DNA of 64,000 bases from Diploscapter coronatus. Its lineage: Eukaryota; Nematoda; Chromadorea; Rhabditida; Rhabditidae. The stretch spans positions 62,891,201 through 62,955,200 of the forward strand of contig OZ038422.1 in NCBI GenBank assembly GCA_964036155.1, written 5' to 3'. The first letter of the stretch is position 1. Each line of letters starts with the position of its first letter. A program made the position numbers and the translations under genes. Positions 25,825-37,300 of this stretch are shown piece by piece. The notes under the pieces are model-generated. The model was given only the letters and a program-made list of their open reading frames with translations. It had not been told where the DNA came from and made no database searches.

Positions 25825-28800
25825 ACTCCTTATTTGTCCACATTCCTCAATCCCTCCTCTCCCTCTTTCTGTGCCTCGAATTCGCGCATCCTCCCTTCTC
25901 CTTTCCATTCCATTCCATTCTCGCCAGGAATGCAGCATGGATTTATGAAATCGCATCGGCCTCATTCACTCATTCATAATCTCATTCTCCCTCAACTCAC
26001 TTTTTTGTATCCTTCCCTCACAGTTTGCTTCTGCTTCTCTCCCCTACCATATCTCATCTCATCTCTCTCAATCTTTCAATCTCTCTCTCTCTCTAATTCT
26101 GCTTCGAGCGCCCGCGTTCCTCTTATTTTCTCCTCTCTTTCCCCTCCCCTCCCCTCCTCTTCTAATTTCTCTGCGTCTCCTGCATTTCTCGTTCTCTTCT
26201 TCTCACATGGTTCCCATCCAGTTGGCTCTGTTCCAAGTCACGCCCCTTGCGCATTCTCCTTCTCTCTGCCTCCTCGCCCTCTCCAATCGCCCTCTATTTC
26301 GTCGATTTTGTCATTCCTGGCTTCTCTCCTCGCTGGTGACTATCTAACATTTCGCCATAGCTGCGTCAGCGTGTGGGAGAGGCCCCTTTCTATTTCTCTG
26401 CCTCTGCCTGTGCGCCTTGCGAGTCATTCCTCCATCCCATTCCATTCCATTCCCTTTTCCCCTACCCATTCTGATTCCCTTCCCCAAGGGCTCTATTTTA
26501 TACGTCATTTCGATTTTCATATATGTTTCGCTTTGTGTCCGATTAAATTGTCGACAGCCTTTCCCTCTCAACTCAACTCAACTCATACCACCTGCCAATT
26601 TCCTCCATTATCTCTCTTTGATTGTCTGTTTTACGATCTCTCTCCACCTCTAATCATGTACATGACAGCCTCTATTAATAATTGCCTGACTGCTATTAGC
26701 AGCTTTGTGCTTTCACTTATTGCTCCTTGCTTTCTACCTTCTGCCTACTATCTTTACATTTCCTCCCTTCTCTCCTGTCACATGTTGCAGTTTCAGTCAT
26801 TTCTCCTCTCTCTGCCTGTCTTTCCTGCTTCCTCTTGTTGGCCCTATTTCTTATCAGTATTCAGTCATACAGTCATGCAGTCATACACAGACAGACAATC
26901 ATTTACAATTCATTCACCCATTATCTCCCTTCCTGTCATTCAATTTCAACTTCACTTCATTTGGATTCTTACTGTTTCGTCTCGCAGCTTTGATCTCTGC
27001 TCTTCCCCTTCTTAGTTCACTAATTTCAGCGTTAACCACAACTGGAGCTGTCAATTGCCTCGTCCTTTTCACATTCTGCAGAGAGGCACCGGGATTCGAC
27101 GTTGCTCATTTTGCTGATTGAGCACGCGATCGCTCTATAGAAGAGGAATCGATTATTCGGCCTATCGTCACAGCATTTCGCTGACAGAATTGTATCATTT
27201 GTTTGGAGAAATCAGCCTTTCGTCGATCAATTAAAATGGCCATCAGTGGATTTTCAAACAACCTGACTGCACCCGTGAGGCCAGGTTCGACAACTCAACT
27301 TTTATTTATGTTTTCGAAAATAGTCGTTGATTTTCTCGCGCCCTTCCTTCCATCTATGTCTATAATGTCTATACCAACGATCACTTCTCGGCATTCTGCA
27401 TTGCAATTACGCGCAGCCAGCTCGTCCAATTTCCAAACTCCCTAGTCTAAATCCGTTCTAGTCACTCCTTCAGTCAGCTGTCATGAAGCCCTTTACAGAA
27501 ATCCTTCTTTCCTTACTCATAAGGTTTCTATTTTCTCGAAACAAATATCAACTGTCGCGTTGTTTGATTAGCCCTCGCCATGTCTGCCTGTCTGCGAGTG
27601 TCGTCATCAATCCTCACTTTGCATGTCCCCTCTCCCTGTTCTTGTTTTGAATGTCATCATTCGACCAGAGCAATGTATCTATTCCTTCTCTATGCAACTC
27701 CATCTATATTCTTCATTCTGCATCTGTGTGTGGTTTATGTGTGACACCGCACAGCGCATTGCATTAGTCATGTGAGTTGAGCGTAAAAATATAACCGAGG
27801 TAAAGTATCTGTTGGCGCTGGCTGTGGAAGTGACTCCTCTTTCCGTTCGACTCCTTGCCTTCTCCTTCCCTCTGCTCCTTTCACTCACAATCAGCTTCAT
27901 CACCTTCTCATGTAGTAAGACGACAAATGTGCTTCTCCTCTCCTCTGCCTGCTGCTCATTTTTGCTGCTTTCAGCTCATAGCTTTTCTCTTCTTCTCTCT
28001 TTCCCTCCTTCCATCTTTTATCCCATCCGGCTGCTTTCGTTTTATCATTTGTGTGGGTGAGACATAAGGAGTAAAAAATCACAAACCACGAGGAGGGAAA
28101 TGGAAAAATGAGGCCTGGGCGAATGATTTTTGTGGAATAACTGCATAACTGCAGCTTTGGGGGAGTTAGTTTGACTGTGTTGGATGCCGGATGATTGACT
28201 CGTGCCGTTCTGCTGGTCTTCAAATGCATCACATTTCTGTCTTTTCCGTTTTGCCTCCCTGCGTATGCAGCCTCCCCTTACTCTCACTCACTCATTTAAA
28301 GAATTTCTCTCTTTGCCTTGTTTCTGGATTTTGGTTCCACGTAGTTTGTTCTCATGTCTTGCAACTCGGCGTTTCACTGCTCATTTCATGTCTCCATTCC
28401 CCCTTCTCCTCTCTTCTCTCCTGTTTCTGTCTTGTTTATTGCATTTTTCGTTCAGCTCATTCAGCTCCAGCCTTCTTCATCAGTTTGGAGCTATCAATTT
28501 CCACGTTGCTCTCCATTAATTGTCCAACCGAACAGCACACACATTTCATCGCCTTCTCTTGTTTTTTCCTCCATTCACTTCCTTCTCAAGTCCTACTTCT
28601 ATTTTCCTGCATTCATTGTATCATCGTCAGGGCAGAACAGTTGGCAGGGCATCAAAAGAATTCACAAGAATTAGCAAGAATGATGAATATGCAGCATTCT
28701 TTCACACGTTCAGAGTAAATTGCGCTACTTTTTTCTCATCATTCCTCATAAAATAATAAGAACATGTGAGCGCGAAGAGGGGAAAGTTGAGTGCCTAGAG

Positions 28801-29595
28801 AGTTGTAGAGAGCTGGGGAATTGAAGAGGGCAGAGAGAAGCAAAAACGCTCGTCCGCATGCTTTCTGCTTGCAGTTGGCTGCCTGCCTCACTTCTCTGCT
28901 TGTCTGCCTCTGTCTCTGTGTATGTAGGGTGGGCGCCGTCAAGTCAGCTGATCGGCAGGCAGAAAGACAGAAAAGAAGAAGAAGAAGGAAGAAAGAAAGA
29001 AAGCATCTGACATTGCAAAACATGCAAATAGGCCGAATGAAAAAAGCAGAAGGACACGAAGAGAAAGGTCTTCGAGATCAAAACAGTGTAGACTGCAGAC
29101 TCTGCACACATACACAGGAAGAGAGTCCATTCCAGGCTCGAAATGACATCATTCGCCGCATGCTTTGCTCTGCTCGTTCACGAGGGCTGTTCCTCAGCGC
29201 CCCTTTTCTCCCTCTCGTTTATTCCATGACGCGCATTTCAAAATTAGAAGCAGCAGGTCGAGTCATCGCAATGAAGCCAGTCTGAGAGCATCCATTTTCA
29301 TTCAACGAAGAAAACCTCGACTAAGGATTTCGTAATATTGTCCAACCATTCTCCTTCATTCCATTGCATCATTGCATTTTCCTTTTATTCAACACCACCC
29401 TTTTTCCCGTTTGCATTTCTTTGCTACGAAAATTCTTATTTTTCGTTTCCCTCGATTTCATTTTTCACTCCTCTACTTTAATGTTGATACAGATAGAATT
29501 CACACATTGTCGTGGGAAAATCAACGATACAAAACAAGTTTAAAGCTTGAACAAAATAATTTACAAAAAGCAGAAAGCAAGAGAAATATTTGCAG

Positions 29596-32500
29596 CAAAC
29601 GACTATGCTAACTTCAAGCGAAAGTACAAAATGGGAGCCGAGCTGGGCCGAGGCGGATTCGGGACCGTCTATGCGGGATTCCGAATCCACGATGGAAAGG
29701 GAGTCGCTTGCAAATACATCTCACGAACCAATGTGACCGAGTGGAAAGAGGTAAGGGATGCAGTGCCGAACACAATGTATATAGCTTGAACTGAGAGCCA
29801 GCTGCGTGATCAACTTGACTGACTGATGAAATGATAAAGGGATGCCTGTGTTTTGTCATTGAAACATTTAAACACCAACATAAAATTAGTAGAGGCAGTC
29901 TGAAACAGCAGCAAAATATCTACACAAAAGAGAAGAGAAATAAAAAGTGCAATTGTATTTGGAATGAAAATGGAAAGTGCAACTTCCAACGATGCAATGT
30001 CTTCTCTGCCTCTGCCACGGTCTCTCTATGCGCTGTCTAAGGCTGTCTCATTTTTGTATCTGCGAAAAACACCGAGAAAGTACAACACACAGCAATGAAT
30101 TGGCACTGCGCAATGGCTACAGAATAATGAAAATAACTTGCAGTACAATGGACGACTAATTCCATTGGAAATTGTGCTTCTGCTGGAGTGCAGCGGAATC
30201 AAGGGAGTAATTGAAACATTGGACTGGTTCGAGCGAAGCGATGGCTATGTGATTGTTATGGAAAAACCCTCGCCTTCAATTGATATGTTCGATTACATCA
30301 CCGATAAAGGATCGCTCAGAGAGGATGCGGCCAAAGAATACTTCAGACAGGTCAGTTCGTCTGTTCACTTTCTCACTCCCCTATCCTTCTAAATGACTGA
30401 CTGATAATCAGAAATCAGTCAGCAGTCAATCAGTAACGCAATGCCACAATTCGCAATGTCGTCTATTTCAGATCGTCGAAACAGTGATTGCCTGCAAGAA
30501 CAAAGGCGTTCTCCATCGCGACATCAAGGACGAGAACATCATTGTGGATCTGCGGACCAGGGAAGCCAAGCTCATCGACTTCGGCAGTGGCGCATTCTTT
30601 CGCGCAGAGCCCTACACGGACTTCGAAGGTCAGTTCCGTCAAAATTCTATTTTCGGAATTCTCGAGTGTGACCTCAATTTGTTTCCTTTGCAGTCAATCA
30701 ATCATATTTGCTTCCTGTTGTCGCTAATTTCCAAATTATAGCAGTCCAAACGCACCTCTCTCTCCCCCCTCATCAATAGTTTTGATTCTGACAATCATCA
30801 TTTTCTGCTTCTCCTCCTTGTTCATCAAATAGAATCGATGGATTGTCTCACATTTGTTTCTCTTTTTGTATCTATTCCATTCCATTGAATTGAATTCTCT
30901 TTTCTCAGCTCCTTTCTTCTTCTTCTTCTTCTTTTTCTTCTCTCGAAATCTACAGTGTCACTAGTCGTTGAACAGAGAAGTGCGTGCAGCAGGCTGGTAC
31001 GAAGGACGCACAGAAAGAGACAATCAGAGAGAAGAGAAAGGGAGAGAGATAGAGGGACTAACTGTACAGCCATAGCTTTGCGAATTCCTTACGTGTCTTC
31101 TCTCTGCTGTCCATTCACTTCTCTCCTCTCTGTGCGGGCTGTTTGCATTTATCGTGGTTTTGGCTCCGAGCCAAAGCCTGCTTTCCCTCTTCTTCCTTCT
31201 CCTTTCCCTTCTCACTCAGCCCTCTTTTCCCGCTCCCTACTCCCCATTCCGCTTCTTTCTCGCATTCGCATTCCCTCCTTTTCTTTCCTTTCTGCTGCTG
31301 CTTTGACCTGAGGGGCGTGGCCAGATTGGCCTTGGCGGTCGGCCAGCACCGTCTGAGACGAGGAAGGGAGGCGAGGGGACGGGGACACCGAACAGGGAAC
31401 GGAGAAGCAAGGGACTGCGCGAGCAGCACTGCACTGAATGGAATGAGAAGGGAAGGAGGCTGACAGACCGAGACTCGACGAGACGAGAAGTCAAAGTCGC
31501 GCGCTTTTTCACTCTTTTGGCGCTCACATCCGCTCGGTCATTTCGAGAAGTGAGGAAAAAGAATGAGATGATGATGATGAGTGAGGGACGAATGAAATGA
31601 ATGGAGGAGAGGAGATTGAGATAACCACGAGACTGCAAGAAGCAACCGATTTGAAAAGGGAAGAGGGACCTGGCAGAGGGCCAAATTGGGTCAAGTCATC
31701 CACTGCAAGCTGCAGCTGCTTCCACATAAGTGACCTAGATATTTTGTGTGACTGGCTTGGAATTCTCAAATCTCCTCTTCATGTGATAGACACATAGACA
31801 GACACAGATAATGTTAAAGCAGACGCATAAAAAATGAAGGGAAAGCTGCGGGCTGAGGGTTGAGAATAGAGCTACTTACAACGAGGGAGGTCCATTTGCA
31901 ATTAATCCGGAGAATAGAAGAGAAGGAACCATTGAGAGAGAGAGAGAATGGAATGCGAAGGAATGAGTAGTATATGCGCCAAAAGATGACGTGTTGCTGC
32001 ATTCCGTTGCATTTCATTCTCACATCTGGCAGACAGGCGGAAATGACTCGCAGACAGCGCACTGCAGACAAAGGCCGCATTCAGCATTCAGATTATCCAA
32101 ATCCTTTCCATTTCTATGACTCATCGCTCTGCGGCAATTGCAGCAATCTGGCTATTCCAATTTAACCTCTTCGATTCATCCAAAGTCTTTCCACAACAGG
32201 GGTGCACGAGCTTCGACTTTGACTTCGAAAATTTTCAAACCAAAACTTCGTGCAGCTCTGTTCGGCAATAATCCCGTATTGACAGCTATTTTGTTGTTAT
32301 TGAGAGCTGCTGCCTGCTTGTAGTATTTTGACATTCACATTCATCCATTTATTTTCTCGAGGCAGTAATATTTCTGGGAATTGGTTGCGTTAATTATGAA
32401 AGAAGAAGAGCTGGAGGAAGGAATAGTCAAATGAGTGGATGGAGATACATGAAGACATGAAGAATGTTCTAGTGAGGTGAAGTGAGAATTGGCTAGATGA

Positions 32501-34312
32501 TGGGTGATTAGACAAAGACGATGTTGCAATGAGCTATGCAGAGAAATGCAGGAATTTGTCTAGAGAGAAGTGCTAACTGTGCGCATTGCACTTTGGCCGC
32601 ACTAATCGAGGACTAAGGGACCGTCATTCTGCCTCTGCTTCTGTTTGTTTTGACATATTGATCGAGATAGCACAGCATTTGAGTGAATGGCTGACAGTGC
32701 TGTTAGTCAAATATGCTTCTTCTTCGTGCTTCCTCATATCCGTCCAACCATCCATTCCAAATCATATGGCATTTTTGGCGCGCGCCCTATCCTGGCCTTG
32801 TGTCCTTCCTTCCTTCCTCTTCCTCCTCTCCATTTCTCTTCTCTCTTCTCTCTGCCTACGGGTGGCGACTCGTGCCAGCCACGGAGACTGTCACTTTTGT
32901 TTGGTTTTGTGTCTGTACCTTTTTGCCCCCTTCACTCTGCACGCGCGCAGTAAGAATTAGAGAAAGTGAACAAGTAGAGAAAATGGCAGAAAAGAACACA
33001 ACGGGCAACGGGGTGCGGGCGAGAGGCCAACGCTCCTCGAAACCTTTCGAATTCTTTCGTATTTCTCATCCTTTCTCATAAATCTGGACAATTTGGATAA
33101 TTGCCAACACTCGAGAAATTAGTTTAGAAAAAAAACGAAAATGAAAATGAAATGAACAAGTCTAGCAAAGAAGCAGAATGATGAATTACAGGAACTCGTG
33201 TGTACTCCCCACCAGAGTGGATCGAACATCAGAGATACAATGGAGTGGAGGCGACTGTTTGGTCCCTGGGCATTCTGCTCTTCGACATGGTTTGTGGAGA
33301 TATCCCTTACAGAAGGGACTCGGACATTCTCAACGGATTCCTGCACTGGAGAAATCACATCTCAGAAAGTAAGATTATTCACATCAAGTCCTACCAAATA
33401 AAGCCCATCATTTTAGCGTGCAAGGATTTGGTCAGACAATGTTTGAATAGAAATGGAAAGGATAGGCCTTCGTTGGAAGATATCCTGAAGCATGATTGGC
33501 TGAATGTGCCTGGAGAAAGAAAGGAAGAGCAAAAGGAAGGAAGTCTTTCGAGGAGACATAAACTCGCATCGGTAAGCAATTCGGAGTCCAAAACAATTAT
33601 TGGAATGATGTTCTAGGTGCCTGAAAGATTGGTTGCATCTGGAGAAGTGCAGTCCACCAGCCACCCGAGGCCCATTCATCCACAACGCAATCAGATGACT
33701 GTCACTCGCAGCGACAACCACATGTCTGCTTCTCTTTTTCATGGGGCACCCACTCAAAGAGTTCAACATCCGCAGGTAATTTGTCGTAGCAATTTGTACG
33801 CAAATCTCATTTTAATCATTCATTTACAGGTAGAGCCTTGTTGCTCGAATCCTCGGTTGATGACAACAGGCCCGATTGGCAGTCCTTCACGCAGCATCCA
33901 CGCACCACGGACACTGCCTCTACCACTGTCAAACACAGCTCGATACGATTCGCCAGCCCCCTCGACTTCAGCCCCACAGTTGCATATCGACACCATCATC
34001 AGCCCTGTCATAGCCACCGAGGAGATCTCTCGCTCCTCTCCAGCAGCGGCCACGTCAGCTCCGTCCCCCTCGACCCAGTCACAGCCTGAGACGTCAGCAG
34101 CAGCCTCTCCACGTCTGCAGGCCTCCCATCAGAGGACAGGCTCTCTGGGTTCGATCTGTGTCAATTCGGCTCATTCATCAGGCAACTCCTCTGGCTATTG
34201 CACTTCCAATCAAGGCGATATCGAGTTGCTAGCCGAATCACCCAGCGAAACAGCTCGCACCAAATGCGCCAATGACAATGCGCCTCACACTTCGTGTGTG
34301 GGTGTCTATTGA
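29596..34312 (+). CDS. PIM-family serine/threonine kinase (5' end unresolved)
   Basis: Exons: about 29596-29750, 30143-30350, 30472-30628, 33192-33368, 33417-33571, 33617-33775 and 33830-34312. The kinase domain is complete: glycine loop [17 protein letters not shown] lysine, PLEIVLL helix C, hinge MEKPSPS with the PIM-type proline, catalytic [14 protein letters not shown], activation segment YSPPEW, and [14 protein letters not shown] near the end. PIM kinases are constitutively active and control growth and survival; C. elegans relatives are prk-1 and prk-2. After the domain come about 250 residues rich in Ser, Thr and Pro with no domain I recognise. The upstream exon or exons are not found: the acceptor at 29595 needs a phase-1 partner. 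ATG 29631 is the only in-frame ATG before the glycine loop and would truncate strand 1. The 2.56-kb intron 30629-33191 is by far the longest in the gene. Confidence 0.88.
32197..32260. mobile_element. 64-base hAT-like miniature element
   Basis: Ends CAGGGGTGCACGA and TCGTGCAGCTCTG are inverted with 11 of 13 matches. Flanking octamers TTCCACAA (32189-32196) and TTCGGCAA (32261-32268) match at 6 of 8 positions, consistent with an old 8-bp duplication. It lies in the long PIM-kinase intron. Confidence 0.55.
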
Positions 34313-37300
34313 ATGAACGATAGCAAACTGCAATCGAGGATCATTCCCTCTTTCAGTGAGTCCATCAAATTTCTTATCGCGATGATCGCTATCCTCCTTC
34401 CTGTATTTCCATCTTTCATTTTCCATTCGAGTTTTAACCATCTAGGAGAGCTTGCATCTTTCCTTTCCGTCAATTATAAGTCTCGTCAATCAGTGTTGAA
34501 ATGCGCCTTTGTCTGTTCGCCTTTTCATCCACAAACTCTTTCGTCTGCTTCCACATCGCAGTGATTCTTCTGCCTTCTCTGTGTGCATCCTCTGCAGAAC
34601 AGTCATTGGCAGTGCGGAGCGCATATCGTCACTTTTCTCAACAATTCTTCCCGTTTCCTTTTCCAATATCTTTCGAAGTGCTTTCGCGTTCTTCATCCTG
34701 TTTCAAAAGTTATTCATTCATTCAATTCTCTCGTTTCTTTCTCCTTCTCTCTAATCTTTCGTTTCTCACTCAAATATCCGAATTAAGAAATCAATGATGA
34801 GCTTATGACTTTGAATTGTTCTCAACGTTTCTGGTTGTGTTAGTCCCTTTCCCTTTCCTATTCAATACATTATCTGTCTGATTATCAATATCATTGGCTT
34901 TTCGAATTGATAAATTCTCCCGTTTGCTCAATTTCAACTAAGCCCGCGCGACCTTTACTTTTTCAAATTTTAAAATGTACATATTCGTTATCTCAAATTT
35001 TTAGTCTAATAATCTTCTATTTTATTACTTTGTACATACGATATAAATATTATGTTTTGTGCTTGTTATCAAATTGTTGAAATTTTGTACCCTTAGGTTA
35101 ATCGACTTCCAATATTTCTTTGGATATTCTTGTATTATCTTTCTTCAGAGTCTATTTCATCCCATGTATGCAATGTAAGTAATAAATTACCCACATTATA
35201 TTCTTCTTGTTGTATCTTTTTGAACAGCTCTATCACATTTTACATACACACACACACACAAGATCCCTTAATCTATAATCTATATCCGCATATAAACTAC
35301 AATTTTGTGATGACTTCTTCGATAACCTTATCTCATGTTTGCTATGTTTTGTAAGAGAGCTGTTATAATTTTATGATTATTCGATGTTTAAATTATCTAT
35401 CATCTTCTCGATAAACTCGAATTGCTCACTGTATAATACCACAATAATTTATTATGATTTTTATTGTATGCTAATATCAAATTATTTACCGTAATTTTAT
35501 AATCGGGGTTTGGTCCTGTACTTTTTGTATGTAAATTCTTCTAAATTTTCTCATCACTCCTCCTTCCTTTAATTGTGTGTGGCTAAAGCCAAAGAATTAC
35601 TTTCTACCAGCTTTTTCTCGATTTTTGTGCAATCACGTTGGCTGCATTTCCCTCAATCGGAGTGCAGAAATTCGAGAGAAGTTTCAAATCCATTAGCCAA
35701 GTTTGGCTTGGAAAATACAGGCCTTGTGAAACACTAATAAACGATTATGGCTATTTTGTTTTTCTGTACATTTTATGTGTGAATTGTAATGCTGCAATCG
35801 TAGTCAAGCTCATGACAGACAAAAGACAAATGATCGGTTCATAACACAAGCAGAGCACTACTAATCCTAGCGAAATTAATTTTCTCGTAAATAAAAGATG
35901 GGAGTTGAATTGGCGAAAACAAAGACAGACGGCTAGAGTTTGTTCCATTCTTCTCCTTCGTACTGACCACCCAAATGCCTTTCTCTCTCTCTCTGCTCTT
36001 TTCTATTTTTACTTTACTTTGTTGTTCACACAGCCACTTTCACACGAATTCAACCGCGCGGCTGGCTTGCCTGGCCTTCATCCAAAAGAGGAAGGAACGC
36101 TGCTGCAAAAAGTGCCTGAAGCAGGGAAGCAGGCAGCCTGCAGTCAATCGATTTGGAAAGAGGCCAACTTCCTCGAGACCTAGAACGGGTATGAAAAGCC
36201 AGTATTGAAGCAGAGGGACTGAGAAAAGAGCAACGAGACAACTCGCAAATCAAAAGAACATTGCCCAAATCGCACGTACAGCCACAGCCTTTCTTCTCAG
36301 ACAGAACACTGTGCATTCTGCATTCAAGCTGTCTGGAGGGCTATTTTCCCGCCATCTCTGGCCTGTTGCCCTTTACATTTTCTTAGTTTTCCCGCCATTT
36401 CTCTTTTGTCCCAAATCCATTATTCTTTCCCCTTCATATGTCTGTCTGCTTCTTATTTCCTCTAACGGTTACACTTTCATGATTATCAGCCATGTATGCG
36501 TGCGTATTCAATTTCGAAGAATCAACAAAATCGGTCACAGTCCTGAGGTTTTTCACTGCAGAGGCAGAAGATCTGCGCAGCATTCCCCGAGATAATCCAA
36601 AGGATAATCTGATGAAAGATGATGAAGTGAATGGAGTGCATTGACATGACACAAGCGAGGTGGAAGTAATCTTTTGATCTCGGACATTCAGTTACTGAAA
36701 AGCACAATAAACGCGAGCTGGTGAGTCTGAATCTAATGAGACAGAGCGTGGGAAACCATTTTGAATGGCAAAGAAGGCGGGAAGGGGAGAGGGAATGTTG
36801 TGCCTGTTACAGACTGGTACTGCATAAAACAGTCATTCATTTTCTTTGTCTTTCTAGCATTAGATTTGGCACATAGCTTCGAGTGCTGATGATGACGAGT
36901 GGAAGGACTAAGGAACTATAAATGAGCTACAGTACGATAAGGGGAAGGGAGAAGAGGAATGGAGTAATCAGCTGAGTTCTCGAAATACATCCCTCCATCC
37001 CATGCAATGCAATCCCCCTTCCTCTCGAAATGGCGTCATTGTTTTGTCTGCATCTCTTCCCCCTCTCCACTTCCCATCATCTCTCACTCAGCTGCTTCTC
37101 TGCTTTTGTCCACGCATTTCGCAATGTCAGTCACGTGTAAAGCTCTGTTCAAACGAACCAATTCCTCTGTTGTCTGATTGCATCATCGGCATCAGTATCA
37201 GTTTGCCGCAATGAAAAATGCAACAACTGCAATTACATTGTGCAACTAAGTGGGTAAGTTAGAGGGGATCAGTGCATTCAAGACACACAACACAAAACAA

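Larger units (their letters stand above)
18158..29595. other. 11.4-kb gene desert, pyrimidine-rich on the + strand
   Basis: It lies between the divergent CNOT11 and PIM-kinase genes. No exon with family similarity was found. Large parts (about 19.8-21.9 kb and 25.2-28.7 kb) are strongly C+T-rich on the + strand, and a few patches (about 22.7-24.4 kb and 28.75-29.1 kb) are purine-rich. Long open frames here are compositional artefacts. The region may include distant 5' exons, introns or enhancers of the PIM kinase. Simple repeats at 24717, 24906 and 25786 are listed separately. Confidence 0.55.

Noticed and set aside
25693..27015. 440-residue open frame on the + strand
   Set aside because: It lies in C+T-rich DNA, is dominated by Ser, Leu, Pro and Phe, overlaps other open frames and a pentanucleotide repeat, and shows no domain. 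Pyrimidine-rich DNA lacks stop codons by composition.
27235..27273. ATG followed by 13 codons and a GTGAGG donor
   Set aside because: It ends in phase 0, whereas the PIM acceptor at 29595 needs phase 1, and no other partner exon was found.
27275..27300. GGTTCGACAACTC resembling a tRNA B box
   Set aside because: No A box at the right distance and no cloverleaf stems could be formed. The search by eye for tRNA genes elsewhere also gave nothing convincing.
29226..29256. Possible first exon of the PIM kinase (ATG, 10 codons, phase 1 donor)
   Set aside because: The phase fits the acceptor at 29595, but the donor would be GTCGAG, a poor match to the consensus, and nothing else supports it.
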